This document shows, one piece after another, positions 14,953 through 24,586 of a stretch of 49,634 bases of DNA. The DNA lies in NCBI RefSeq assembly GCF_014646695.1, contig NZ_BMNT01000027.1, positions 21,998-71,631 of the forward strand, given 5' to 3'. The stretch comes from Sphaerisporangium melleum. GTDB lineage: Bacteria > Actinomycetota > Actinomycetes > Streptosporangiales > Streptosporangiaceae. The notes under the pieces are model-generated. The model saw only the letters and a list, made by a program, of their open reading frames with translations, did not search any database and had not been told where the DNA came from. Positions within the stretch are counted from its first letter, which is position 1; the number at the start of each line of letters is the position of its first letter. The position numbers and the translations under genes are program-made.

Positions 14953-17913
14953 TCAGGGTCGGGTGAGGGTGAGGTCTTTGAGGCGCAGGTCGCCGGTGAA
15001 GGTCAGGTAGAGGTCGCGGACGCCGCCCGTCTTGGCGAGGGGTGCGGTGACGGTGGTGTAGGTGTAGACGCCGCCGGTGGACGGCACCTGGAGGGTGCCG
15101 AGCACCTTGCCGGTGGGCGAGCCGAGGCGGACCTCGATCTTGCCCGGTGCGGTGGCGGCGACGCCGGCGGTGATGCCGGTGGCGCCGGTACGCAGGTCGG
15201 CGTCCTTGAAGGCGATCCAGTCACCCGCGCCGGTCCGGCCGACCGCGTCGCCGGCCGCCTTGGTCTCGTCGACCAGTTCGACACCCGCGTAGTCGTCGAA
15301 GTCCGCGGCCCGGGTGGCCTTGTACAGGTCACGCGGCGGGATCTTCTCCCCCTGGACGTCGAGCGTGGTGCGCTGGCGCACAGCGGTCGAGGAACTGCCG
15401 ACCATGACGTCGTGCGCCGACTTCTCCACGGCCCACGTGTTCCGGGTCACGTCCCACAGGGCCAGGTCGGCGGCCTTGAAGGACAGGGTGACGGCCTTGG
15501 TCTGGCCGGGGGCGAGGTGGACGCGCTGGAAGGCGCGCAACTGCTTGACCGGCTGGGTCACCCGTGAGGTGCGCTGGTGGGTGTAGAGCTGGACGACCTC
15601 GTCACCGGCCCGCCTGCCGGTGTTGGTGACCTTGACGGTCGCCGTGACGGTCCCGTCGGGCCGCACGGTGCGGGAGTTCAGGGTGAGGCCCTGGTAGGCG
15701 AAGGTCGTGTAGCTCAGCCCGTGGCCGAAGGAGTACAGCGGCGAGCCCTTGTAGTACAGGTAGGTGTGTCCCGTCTTGGTGATGTCGTAGTCCAGGATGC
15801 TCGGCAGGCCATCCTCGGACTTGTACCAGGTCTGGGTGAGCCGCCCGGCCGGGTTGACGTCGCCGAAGATCACGTCGGCGAGGGCGTTGCCGGTCTCGGC
15901 GCCCGCGTGCGTGGTCCACAGCAGTGCGCCGGCCTTGTCCTGCGCCTTGGGCATGGTGGTCGGGTAGCTGTCCTCCAGCACGACCACGGTGTTGGGGTTG
16001 GCCTTGGTGACGGCGGCGATGAGGTCCTGCTGGCTCTCGCCGAGGGCGAGCCCGGTGCGGTCGTGGTTCTCCCGGCCCGCGACGAACGGGTCGCTGCCGA
16101 CCACGACCACGGCGGCGTCGGCGGCCCTGGCCCGGTCGGCGGCGGCCTTGGCGCCGCTGGTGACGATCTCCTTGGCGAAGCGGGCGGCGTCGGCCTTGGC
16201 GCCCATGCCGAGCGTGCCGTCGGCGCCGACGGTCACGTAGTGCTCGGGGATGCCCCACCAGCTCTCGTTGGTCTCATAACCGGCGTACTGGATGAGGTAG
16301 GTGCCGTCGGCCTGCCGCTCCAGCTTGAACTGCTGCTGGACGAACCAGCCGCTGGGGGTGTCGGAGTTGGCGAGGAAGGTGCCCCAGTTGCCGGTGAGCA
16401 GTTTGCCGGTTCCGGCGTCGCGCAGGGTTGAGACCCCGTCGGTCCAGTCGGTGAGGTCGAACTTCGACGCCGCGGCCTGGGTGGTGGCGGTGGCCGTGAC
16501 CGGGTCGGTGGTGGTGGCGACGGTGACGTACCTGCCGCTGGCGACGTCCTTGAGGGCGACGCGGTCCGAGGCGTCGGTGCCGGTCACGGTGGCGCCCGCG
16601 CCGAGCCGTGCCTTGATGCCGGCCAGCGGGGTGACCTTGTAGGGCATCTTGCCGCCGTACCAGTCGCTGAGCAGGGTGTCGTGCAGCGGCCCGATGACGG
16701 CGACGTTCCTGGTGCGCCTCGGGTCGAGCGGCAGGGTCCCTGCGTTCTTCAGCAGCACCATGGCCTTGCCGGCGGTCTCGCGGTTGAGCGCCCGGTGGGC
16801 GGGGCTGTCGACCACGTCCTTGGTGATCTTTCCGTACGGGCCGCCGCCGGGGTCGAACTGCCCGAGGCGGAACCGGATGGTCAGGGCGTTGCGCACGGAC
16901 CGGTCGATGTCGGACTCGGCGAGCAGGCCCTTGGCGAGCCCGTCCTTGATGAGCGCGGTCATCGTCGCGGGCTTGTTGTCGTCGACGGTGAAGCTGTCGA
17001 TGCCCGCCTTGAGGGTGGCGGCGAACGCCTCGGTCTCGTTGTCGAAGTAGTGCTCGGGATCGGTGAGCGCGTGCGGCGCCCAGGCGTCGCTGACGTTGTA
17101 CAGCGTCTTGCCGGTCCAGCCGCGCACCAGGCCGCCGAGGTCGGGGTTGACGGTGTTGGGCCGCCCGTTGACCAGGTTGTAGGAGCCCATCACGCCGGTG
17201 GCCGCGTCGGCGGTGATGGCCGGTTTGAAGGCCGCCTCGTCGTACTCGTGCTTCACCCGGGGCGGGAGGTTGGAGGAGGTCAGGCTGCGCTGGTACTCGT
17301 TGTTGTTGGCCAGGTAGTGCTTCAGGACGGGGGCGGTCTTGAGATACAGCGGGTCGTCCCCGGACAGGCCCTTGCCGTAGGCGACGGAGATCGCGCCGGT
17401 CAGCAGCGGGTCCTCGGAGTAGCCCTCCTCGTTGCGTCCCCAGCGCGGGTCGCGCAGCAGGTTGACCACGGGCGCCCACACCTGGGTGCCCCAGGCCACC
17501 GGGTCGGCCGCGTTGTAGCCGCGCACCTCGTCGCCGACCGCGGCGCCGACCTTCTTGATCAGCGCGGGGTCCCAGGTGCTGGCCAGGCCGACGGCCTGCG
17601 GGAAGACGGTGCCCTCCGCGAAGGTCTGCGCCCAGCCGTTCGCGTCGTCGTTGGACCAGGCGACGCCGTGCAGGGCCTCGGTGCCGTTCTTGTGGTACGG
17701 CACGCCGAGGCGCGGAATGGCGGCCTGCGACTGGTGCAGCAGGGAGATCTTCTCGTCCAGGGTGAGCCGGCCGAGCAGGTCGCCGACGCGCTCCTCCAGC
17801 GGGCGGCCCGGATCTCGGAACGGCGGGTTGTCGGCCGCCGCCGCGGGGGGCGCGAGCAGGGTGGTCAGCAGGCCTAAGACGGCCGCGGCGAGTAACGGTC
17901 GCCGGGGGGACAT
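14953..17913 (-). CDS. Secreted multidomain GH3 glycosidase with beta-trefoil insert and CBM6
   Basis: 986 residues. A Sec signal (SPRRPLLAAAVLGLL... cut near APPAAA) is followed by a complete GH3 enzyme: FRDPGRPLEERVGDLLGRLTLDEKI, DPRWGRNEEGYSEDP, LKHYLANNNEYQR, and nucleophile Asp 276 in NVSDAWAPHAL. A segment rich in beta-strands (about 450-555: VALKDVASGRYVTVA, FKLERQADGTYLIQYAGYE) is inserted in the second GH3 domain and looks like a fascin-type beta-trefoil. A FnIII-like domain (about 740-820) and a CBM6 module (about 865-986, from YKATRAADFDDYAGVELVDE) follow. It is the last gene of the GH31-importer 2 cluster. It probably trims beta-linked glucose or xylose from polymer or oligomer outside the cell. 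Confidence 0.93.
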   Translation of the reverse strand: MSPRRPLLAAAVLGLLTTLLAPPAAAADNPPFRDPGRPLEERVGDLLGRLTLDEKISLLHQSQAAIPRLGVPYHKNGTEALHGVAWSNDDANGWAQTFAEGTVFPQAVGLASTWDPALIKKVGAAVGDEVRGYNAADPVAWGTQVWAPVVNLLRDPRWGRNEEGYSEDPLLTGAISVAYGKGLSGDDPLYLKTAPVLKHYLANNNEYQRSLTSSNLPPRVKHEYDEAAFKPAITADAATGVMGSYNLVNGRPNTVNPDLGGLVRGWTGKTLYNVSDAWAPHALTDPEHYFDNETEAFAATLKAGIDSFTVDDNKPATMTALIKDGLAKGLLAESDIDRSVRNALTIRFRLGQFDPGGGPYGKITKDVVDSPAHRALNRETAGKAMVLLKNAGTLPLDPRRTRNVAVIGPLHDTLLSDWYGGKMPYKVTPLAGIKARLGAGATVTGTDASDRVALKDVASGRYVTVATTTDPVTATATTQAAASKFDLTDWTDGVSTLRDAGTGKLLTGNWGTFLANSDTPSGWFVQQQFKLERQADGTYLIQYAGYETNESWWGIPEHYVTVGADGTLGMGAKADAARFAKEIVTSGAKAAADRARAADAAVVVVGSDPFVAGRENHDRTGLALGESQQDLIAAVTKANPNTVVVLEDSYPTTMPKAQDKAGALLWTTHAGAETGNALADVIFGDVNPAGRLTQTWYKSEDGLPSILDYDITKTGHTYLYYKGSPLYSFGHGLSYTTFAYQGLTLNSRTVRPDGTVTATVKVTNTGRRAGDEVVQLYTHQRTSRVTQPVKQLRAFQRVHLAPGQTKAVTLSFKAADLALWDVTRNTWAVEKSAHDVMVGSSSTAVRQRTTLDVQGEKIPPRDLYKATRAADFDDYAGVELVDETKAAGDAVGRTGAGDWIAFKDADLRTGATGITAGVAATAPGKIEVRLGSPTGKVLGTLQVPSTGGVYTYTTVTAPLAKTGGVRDLYLTFTGDLRLKDLTLTRP

Positions 17914-18018
17914 GGCGCCTCCAGGTCAGGTGGTCAACGCGATGTGCGGTGCTCCGCGGCCGGCCGGTGCTCCGGCCGGAGGTGCAAGGCGGTGGGACGG
18001 CGGGCAGCGCGGGGGCCA

Positions 18019-18042
18019 GGGGCCGGGCGTGGAACCGGCCCC
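18019..18042. terminator. Hairpin between importer 2 and the secreted GH3 gene
   Basis: GGGGCCGG and CCGGCCCC pair around an 8-base loop within a 164-base gap. It may be a partial terminator that lowers expression of the GH3 gene relative to the importer genes, or simply an mRNA-stabilising end. Confidence 0.4.
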
Positions 18043-18077
18043 CGGCGGATCTTGGGACGCGCGAGCGCCGCGACGGG

Positions 18078-18968
18078 TCACTTGACCGCGCCGACGGTCA
18101 CGCCGCGGGTCAGAGTGCGCTGGAAGATCAGGAAGAACGCGACGGCCGGGATGATGCCGAGCAGGGCCGAGGCGCTGGACATGGTGGCGTCCATCATCCT
18201 CTCGCCCTGCAGCACGCCCAGCACCACCGGCACGGTCTGGTTGTCGTTGGAGATCAGGAAGATCAGCGGCAGGAAGAACTCGTTCCAGGTCCAGATGAAG
18301 AAGAAGATCATCAGGACGTTCAGCGTGGGACGGCTGATCGGCACGACGATCCGCCACAGGATGCGCCACCGGCTCGCCCCGTCCATCTCGGCCGCCTCGA
18401 TGATCTCTTTGGGGAAGTTGCCGAGCACGGCCGACAGCAGGTAGGTGCCGAAGGCCCCCTGCACGACGGTGAAGATGATGATCAGCGCGAGCCGGCTGTC
18501 GTACAGCCCGACGGCCTTGGCGATGTAGTAGAGCGGGTAGGCCAGCGCCTCCTGCGGGAGGGTGTTGGCGACCAGGAACAGCACGAGGATCCACAGCCGT
18601 CCCCGCACCCGCCCGACGCCGAGGGCGTAGGCGTTGAGCACCGACAGCACCACGGCGAGCACCGCCACTGCCGCGCTGACCAGCAGGCTGTTGAGCAGCT
18701 TGCGGCCGAAGTCCACCCGGTTCCAGAACTCCACGATGCCGTCGAGGTAGATGCCGTGCGGCAGGGCGAGCGGGCCGCCCGCGGAGTACTCCGCCGGGGA
18801 CTTGACCGCGTTCAGCGCGACGATGGCGAACGGCAGCAGCATCACCACGGCGAGCACGACCAGCGCGGCCAGCACCGCCCATCTGCCCGGCCCGGCGCCG
18901 GGGAGCCGGCCCCGGGCGTGGCCGGCCTGCTGTGCCGAGCGGGCGCGGCGTACCGAAAGGGAGGTCAT
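18078..18968 (-). CDS. Carbohydrate ABC transporter permease, MalG type
   Basis: 296 residues with a basic N-tail and six predicted membrane segments. The cytoplasmic loop EAAEMDGASRWRILWRIVVPISRP is the EAA motif that docks the ATPase. The C-terminus, FQRTLTRGVTVGAVK, is typical for this subunit. It follows the MalF-type gene by 73 bases on the same strand and forms importer 2 with it and the binding protein at 19987-21300. Confidence 0.93.
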   Translation of the reverse strand: MTSLSVRRARSAQQAGHARGRLPGAGPGRWAVLAALVVLAVVMLLPFAIVALNAVKSPAEYSAGGPLALPHGIYLDGIVEFWNRVDFGRKLLNSLLVSAAVAVLAVVLSVLNAYALGVGRVRGRLWILVLFLVANTLPQEALAYPLYYIAKAVGLYDSRLALIIIFTVVQGAFGTYLLSAVLGNFPKEIIEAAEMDGASRWRILWRIVVPISRPTLNVLMIFFFIWTWNEFFLPLIFLISNDNQTVPVVLGVLQGERMMDATMSSASALLGIIPAVAFFLIFQRTLTRGVTVGAVK

Positions 18969-19041
18969 GGCGTGGGCTCCGGCACTGTGGTCCCCTCCGC
19001 CCGGCCGCCGGCGGCGCCGTCACCGGGCGTTTCTTGCATGG

Positions 19042-19983
19042 TCACGACTCGCGCTCCTGGACGCGCAGGAACAGGAAGGTCACGACCACGATGATGATCG
19101 CGAGTACGGTGGCGATCGCCGAGCCGTAGCCGACGTTCGCCTTCTCGAAGAAGTTCTGGTAGCTGAAGTAGGACGGGACGATCGTGGCCTTGCCGGGGCC
19201 GCCCCGGGTGAGCACGAAGATCGGGCCGAAGACCTTGAGCGCGGCGATGGTGCAGGTCAGCAGGACGACGAACGTCTCGGGCCTGATCTGCGGCACGGTG
19301 ATGTGCCAGAACCGCCGCCACCAGGAGGCGCCGTCGATCTCCGCGGCCTCGTACAGCGCGGGGTCCACCCGCTGCAGGCCGGCCATGAAGATCACGACCG
19401 GGTAGCCGAGCTGGAACCAGACCATGATCGCCATTACCGAGGCGAGCGCGACGTCCGGGTCGCCCAGCCAGTTCTCGGCGAGCGAGCCCAGGCCGACGGC
19501 TTCGAGCACCTGGTTCAGCGCGCCGTAGGACGGGTGGAGCATCCAGCCCCACACCACGCCCGCGACGGCGACGGGGAGCACCTGCGGCAGGTAGTACGCC
19601 GCGCGCAGGGCGCTCGCCGTGCGGGTGCCGAACCGCCGGCCGATGTAGTCGAACAGCGCGGCGGCCAGCAGCAGGCCGAGCAGCGTGGGCACGATCGCCA
19701 TGGCGACGATCAGGGCGACGTTGTGCTGGAAGGACGACCAGAAGGTCGCGTCCCCCAGCAGCCGCCGGTAGTTGTCGAACCCGATCCACTTCGGCGTGCC
19801 GACGCCGCTCCACCGGGTGAAGCTCGCCCCGATGTTCATCAGGAACGGCACGACGATGACGGCGAACAGGAGCACCGCGCCGGGCACCAGGTAGACCCAG
19901 TACCCGGCGCCGGCGCGCGGCCGCCGGACGGACTCGGGCGCGCGGGCCTGGCCGGCCCGCGCGGCCGGAGCGTGCACGGCCAT
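19042..19983 (-). CDS. Carbohydrate ABC transporter permease, MalF type
   Basis: 313 residues. After about 25 disordered residues comes GYWVYLVPGAVLLFAVIVVPFLMNIGASFTRW, the usual first helix and periplasmic loop of this family. The EAA motif reads EAAEIDGASWWRRFWHITVPQIRPE. Only three bases separate it from the binding-protein stop codon, so the two are cotranscribed. Confidence 0.93.
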   Translation of the reverse strand: MAVHAPAARAGQARAPESVRRPRAGAGYWVYLVPGAVLLFAVIVVPFLMNIGASFTRWSGVGTPKWIGFDNYRRLLGDATFWSSFQHNVALIVAMAIVPTLLGLLLAAALFDYIGRRFGTRTASALRAAYYLPQVLPVAVAGVVWGWMLHPSYGALNQVLEAVGLGSLAENWLGDPDVALASVMAIMVWFQLGYPVVIFMAGLQRVDPALYEAAEIDGASWWRRFWHITVPQIRPETFVVLLTCTIAALKVFGPIFVLTRGGPGKATIVPSYFSYQNFFEKANVGYGSAIATVLAIIIVVVTFLFLRVQERES

Positions 19984-19986
19984 CGG

Positions 19987-21300
19987 TCAGCCGCCGATGT
20001 CGGCGAGGTTGTCGTTGTACGGCTGGGCCAGCTCGTCGAGCACCTGGGCGGGGGTCTTGCCGCCGTTGATCAGCTCCTGGACGCCGGCCACCATCACGTC
20101 GTAGTAACCGGGCGCCGGCCAGTCGGGGTAGAACGCCAGGCCGTCCTGGGTGGAGAGCTTGTTGAAGTTCTCGATCAGCTCTTTGTTCTTCTCATCGGTG
20201 ATCGACGTGGGGTCGGCCGCGACCGGCACGCCGCCCGCGTTGCCGAGCTTGTTCTGGATGTCCTTCTTCATGGTGATGTCGATGAAGTCGTAGGCCAGGT
20301 CCTTGTTCTTCGACTTCTCCGGCACGACCCACAGGTTGCCGCTGGAGCCGGCGCTCATCTGGTTGCCCGGCCACAGGAAGCTGCCCCATTTGAAGCCCTT
20401 GGACTCGGTGGCCACCCGGCCGTACCACCAGCTCCCGGAGATCATGATCGGGAACTTGCCGGACATGAAGGCGAGGCCCATGTCCTCGGCCTTGATCCCC
20501 GCCGAGTCCTTGGCGATGTACCCCTTCTTCACCCAGTCGGCGAAGGTGGTGGCGCCGTAGGTCCACTCGGGGCCGTGGAAGTCCACCTTGCCCTTGTAGA
20601 GCTGGAAGGCGTCCACCCAGGGGCGCTGCGCCTTGCTGAGCGCGAGCTGGTACATGATCTGCTGGGCGGGGTACTCGGCGCCGCCGACGCTGATCGGGGT
20701 GATGCCGGCCTTGACGAACGTGTCCAGCGCGGCGGTGAACTCCTCGAAGGTCGTGGGCACCGCGATGCCCTGCTTCTCGAAGGCGTCCTTGTTGTAGTAG
20801 ACCATCACGTACTCGGCGTAGTTCGGGATGCCGAACCACTTGCCCGAGCCCATGATGCCCCGATCGTCGTACCGCGCGGTGGTCTGCAGGCTCGGGCTGA
20901 GCAGCTTGTCCCACCCGCGCTTCGCCGTCTCCTCGCTCAGGTCGGTGAGCAGCCCCTGCTTGGACAGCAGGCCGGCGGTGGCGTTGCCCTTGTTGTACTC
21001 CATGATGTCGGGGGCCTGGTCGGATCCGAGGACCATGCTCGCGGTCTTCTGGATCTGCTCGAAGCCCTTCTCCTCGAACTTCACCGTGACGTTCGGGTGG
21101 CTCGCCTCGAACTGCTTGATCGCCTCGGCCCAGGCGACGCCCATGGCGCTGTTGGCGCCCTCGTAGTGCCACAGCGTGAGGGTGCGGGCCGCACCGGCCG
21201 AGCCGCCCCCGCCGCCCGTGTCCGGTGTCTCCGTTGAGCCGCACGCGGCCAGTGCCAGCGCCGCCGCGGCGAGCGCGGCGACGATCCCTGCCTTGGACAT
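19987..21300 (-). CDS. Extracellular sugar-binding lipoprotein (MalE-like), importer 2
   Basis: 437 residues. The signal peptide ends in ALAAC with Cys 20, a lipobox. The mature protein shows the family 1 fold: TLTLWHYEGANSAMGVAWAEAIKQFEASHPNVTV near the start, then GIPNYAEYVMVYYNKDAFEKQGI, and ends with PYNDNLADIGG. It is not closely similar to the 564-residue Tat lipoprotein of importer 1, so the two systems probably differ in ligand size. It lies 18 bases after the GH31 gene, with GGAG before the ATG. The ligand is inferred to be a xylose-containing oligosaccharide. Confidence 0.93.
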   Translation of the reverse strand: MSKAGIVAALAAAALALAACGSTETPDTGGGGGSAGAARTLTLWHYEGANSAMGVAWAEAIKQFEASHPNVTVKFEEKGFEQIQKTASMVLGSDQAPDIMEYNKGNATAGLLSKQGLLTDLSEETAKRGWDKLLSPSLQTTARYDDRGIMGSGKWFGIPNYAEYVMVYYNKDAFEKQGIAVPTTFEEFTAALDTFVKAGITPISVGGAEYPAQQIMYQLALSKAQRPWVDAFQLYKGKVDFHGPEWTYGATTFADWVKKGYIAKDSAGIKAEDMGLAFMSGKFPIMISGSWWYGRVATESKGFKWGSFLWPGNQMSAGSSGNLWVVPEKSKNKDLAYDFIDITMKKDIQNKLGNAGGVPVAADPTSITDEKNKELIENFNKLSTQDGLAFYPDWPAPGYYDVMVAGVQELINGGKTPAQVLDELAQPYNDNLADIGG

Positions 21301-21318
21301 GGTGTTTCTCCGTAACTG

Positions 21319-23607
21319 CTAGCCGACGACGACCCTGGCGGGGGCGCCGGCGACGGGGGCGATTTCGACGTTGGTGATCTGTAGCGGACCGGCGACGCTG
21401 ACGCGCAGTTCGTCGCCCTCCTGGGTGGCGGTGACCGTCGTGTCACCGTCGACGTCCCTGATGGTGGTGCCGCCCGTCCCGCCGCCGTAGGCGATGAGCG
21501 TGACGTCGGTGAACGGGCCGTCGCCGACCGTGTCGCGCACCTCGGTCACCGGGATGAGCGCGCCGCGCCGGACGAACAGCGGGATGCGCTCCAGCGGCTG
21601 GGTGACCGTGATGTACCGGCCGCCCTGGTGGGTCTCGTAGGTCCAGTAGTCGATCCACTCCCCCTCGGGCAGGTACACCTGGCGGGTGCCCTCGGGAGCG
21701 GTCATCGGGGCGACGAGCAGGTCGGGCCCGAGGAGGTACTCCAAATCGGCCTGCCAGGCCACCGGGTCGCCGGGGTGGTCGACGACCAGGGCCCGCATCA
21801 TCGGGGCGCCGGTGCGCGCGGCCTCGACGGCCGCGGAGTAGATGTAGGGCATCAGCCGGTAGCGCAGCCTGATCGCCTCGACCGCCAGGTGCTCCACAGC
21901 CGGGAACTCCCACGGCTCGCGGCTGGTGGTGCCGTGGAAGCGCACCAGCGGCGACAGCGCGCCGAACTGCGCCCACCGGACGTACAGGTCGTCGGTGGGG
22001 GTGCCGGTGAAGCCGCCGGCGTCGTGGCTCCAGAACGGGATGCCGGACAGGCCGTGCGACAGCCCGCCGCGCAGGGTGCTGCCCATGGCGGGGTAGGAGG
22101 TGTAGGTGTCGCCGCCCCACTGCGCCGCGTGCCGCTGCCCGCCGAGGAACGACGAGCGCGCCCACACCATGCCGTGCCCGTTCACCTCTCGGGTGACCGC
22201 GGAGACGACGTCGTTGAACAGCAGCGCGTAGACGTTGTGCAGTTCGGTGCCGGTCATGCCGTTGGAGGCGACCGCGTCGGCCGGCACGCCCTCGGCGAAG
22301 TCGGTCTTGAACACCGCGACCCCCTGGCGCAGCAGGTCGCGCAGCAGGCCGGTGAACCACTGCACGGCCTCGGGGTTGGTGAGGTCGATGATGCCGCACG
22401 CCGGGAAGGAGCCGTGCCAGGAGTCGGCGACGTAGGCCTCGCCGTCCCGGTCCGTCAGGAGGTACCCCTTGGCGGAGCCCTCGGTGAAGGCCGGGCTGAG
22501 GTGGGACACGTACGGGTTCATCCACAGGCAGGTCTGAAAGCCCTGTTCGCGCAGGGTGGCGAGCATGCCGGCCGGGTCGGGGAAGGTCTCGGGGTCCCAG
22601 CGCAGGTCCGACCAGTGGCCCTCGGCCTGCCAGTAGCAGTCCAGGTGCAGCACGTCGCAGGGGATGCCCCGGTCGCGGATCTTCCTGGCCCGCTCCAGCA
22701 CCCGCTCCTGGCTGTCCTTGAAGAAGCCCGAGGAGATCCAGGTGCCGAACGCCCACTTGGGCGGCAAGGCGGGCGCGCAGGTGAGCGCGTCGTACCGGGT
22801 CAGGACCTCCGGCACGGTGGGCCCGGCGATCAGGTAGTAGTCGATCAGGTCGTCCGGGACGACGATCTCGACGCAGCTGTGCGTGGCGCGGCACACGTCG
22901 AACTCCACCGGCATGCCGCTGTCCACCAGCAGGCCGTACCCGCGGCTGGAGATGAAGAAGGGGACGTTCTTGTACGAGCGGTCGGACTCGGCGCCGAAGG
23001 CGTCGAAGTTCCACATCAGCGGGCGCTGGCCGCGCTTGTCGAGCGGGGTGAACTTCTCGCCGAACCCGGCGAAGTGCTCGTCGGCCGCGGCGGTCAGGCT
23101 CTCCTGGTAGGCCACGGTCACGCCGTCGACCAGGGAGCGGCCGAAGGGCAGGGTGCGCAGCCGGCCGCTGATGTCCACGTGGCCGGGGTCCTGCTCGGTC
23201 AGCAGCCGGCCGTCGGCGGTGGTGAACCGGATGTGCCAGGGGTCCAGGGTGATCTCGGCGCGCACCGTTCCGGCGTGCACCACCACCCTGCCCTCGCCGG
23301 CCGTGACCCGCGCGCCGGCGAACCGTCCAGGGTGGACCATCTCGATGGCGCGCGCCGAGCGGGTGCGGGCCGCGGCGTCCTCGTCGAGCCGCACGCGGAT
23401 GACGCCCTCGCCGGCCACGCTGACCTGGGCGACCAGCACCTCCTCCGCGGAGGTGGAGACCTTGAACGTGGCCGTGTCGCCGCCGGTGGCCATCACCTCG
23501 GCACGTACCAGCGCCGAGAGCCCCTGCTCGCCCCGGGCGCGCACCGGCAGCTCGGGGGGATCGGCGCTGAAGTACTCATGCGCGACCAGTGGGGGACGGT
23601 ACGGCAT
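21319..23607 (-). CDS. yicI: GH31 alpha-xylosidase (YicI-like)
   Basis: 762 residues, close to E. coli YicI. The nucleophile region reads FKTDFAEGVP (Asp 436) and the acid/base region RSSFLGGQRHAAQWGGDTY (Asp 500). KTDFxExxP and the GGD spacing are characteristic of GH31 alpha-xylosidases rather than alpha-glucosidases, which carry WxDMNE. Other conserved parts are GFGEKFTPLDKRG, CDVLHLDCYWQ and PYIYSAA. No signal peptide is present, so it removes alpha-linked xylose from imported oligosaccharides in the cytoplasm. It is the first gene of the minus-strand cluster GH31, binding protein, two permeases, secreted GH3. AGGAG precedes the ATG, and the XylR-like operator B lies 40 bases upstream. 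Confidence 0.92.
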   Translation of the reverse strand: MPYRPPLVAHEYFSADPPELPVRARGEQGLSALVRAEVMATGGDTATFKVSTSAEEVLVAQVSVAGEGVIRVRLDEDAAARTRSARAIEMVHPGRFAGARVTAGEGRVVVHAGTVRAEITLDPWHIRFTTADGRLLTEQDPGHVDISGRLRTLPFGRSLVDGVTVAYQESLTAAADEHFAGFGEKFTPLDKRGQRPLMWNFDAFGAESDRSYKNVPFFISSRGYGLLVDSGMPVEFDVCRATHSCVEIVVPDDLIDYYLIAGPTVPEVLTRYDALTCAPALPPKWAFGTWISSGFFKDSQERVLERARKIRDRGIPCDVLHLDCYWQAEGHWSDLRWDPETFPDPAGMLATLREQGFQTCLWMNPYVSHLSPAFTEGSAKGYLLTDRDGEAYVADSWHGSFPACGIIDLTNPEAVQWFTGLLRDLLRQGVAVFKTDFAEGVPADAVASNGMTGTELHNVYALLFNDVVSAVTREVNGHGMVWARSSFLGGQRHAAQWGGDTYTSYPAMGSTLRGGLSHGLSGIPFWSHDAGGFTGTPTDDLYVRWAQFGALSPLVRFHGTTSREPWEFPAVEHLAVEAIRLRYRLMPYIYSAAVEAARTGAPMMRALVVDHPGDPVAWQADLEYLLGPDLLVAPMTAPEGTRQVYLPEGEWIDYWTYETHQGGRYITVTQPLERIPLFVRRGALIPVTEVRDTVGDGPFTDVTLIAYGGGTGGTTIRDVDGDTTVTATQEGDELRVSVAGPLQITNVEIAPVAGAPARVVVG

Positions 23608-23646
23608 CGCTGTACTCCTGGGCGATCCGGGGACGTCGAACGCGAA

Positions 23647-23671
23647 TTAGTTTGCCGACTATACGAACAAA
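23647..23671. promoter_or_regulatory. XylR-like ROK operator, site B, in the GH31 promoter
   Basis: TTAGTTTG, nine bases, CGAACAAA. On the minus strand the site starts directly after a -35-like TTGACG (23677-23672), and its far end includes a possible -10 CAAACT 17 bases on. A bound repressor would block polymerase. It shares the 8-9-8 layout with sites A and C. Confidence 0.8.
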
Positions 23672-23703
23672 CGTCAACGCCTCCGCCCCGCGCGTCCTGC
23701 CCG

Positions 23704-24178
<475 letters not shown>

Positions 24179-24337
24179 CACGGCGGACCCCCCGTGACCG
24201 CTTTGTCGTGGTCACCGCGGGCCCTCTTGACCTCACCCTCCCCGGCTTCGCCGCCATACTGGAGATCTTTACAATAGTCTTACGCCGACCTCTGTAGACA
24301 TCTTCGATAACGAGAGAATCACGCCGGGGGGCTTGAG

Positions 24338-24541
24338 ATGAGAAGGCTCGCGGCCGTGCCCGCGTCCGTCGCACGGCACAAGGTACGCGACATCCGTTCC
24401 GCGCACCGTCACACGCCCGTGCACGAGAGCGCGCCCATGCACGAGAGCAGGCCGGAGGCGGTCGTCGTCCACCTCCAGGCGTACACCGGCCGCAACGTGA
24501 TCCGCTTCCCGCGCCCCGGAGGCGGCACACCGGCCGCCTGA
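24338..24541 (+). CDS. Small protein of unknown function
   Basis: 67 residues, basic, with two near-identical segments (TPVHESAP and APMHESRP) and a C-terminal VVVHLQAYTGRNVIRFPRPGGG. The ATG has GGGGGG 6 bases upstream. The 80 bases before it are unusually AT-rich for this genome and include TACAAT (24270-24275), a fair -10 box, so a real transcript is likely. I do not recognise the family. It lies between the GH42 remnant and the MBL-fold gene and could also be spurious. Confidence 0.4.
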   Translation: MRRLAAVPASVARHKVRDIRSAHRHTPVHESAPMHESRPEAVVVHLQAYTGRNVIRFPRPGGGTPAA

Positions 24542-24586
24542 CCACGCCCGCACGGCGCGGCATCCGGTCGCGCCGCGGCCTCAGGG

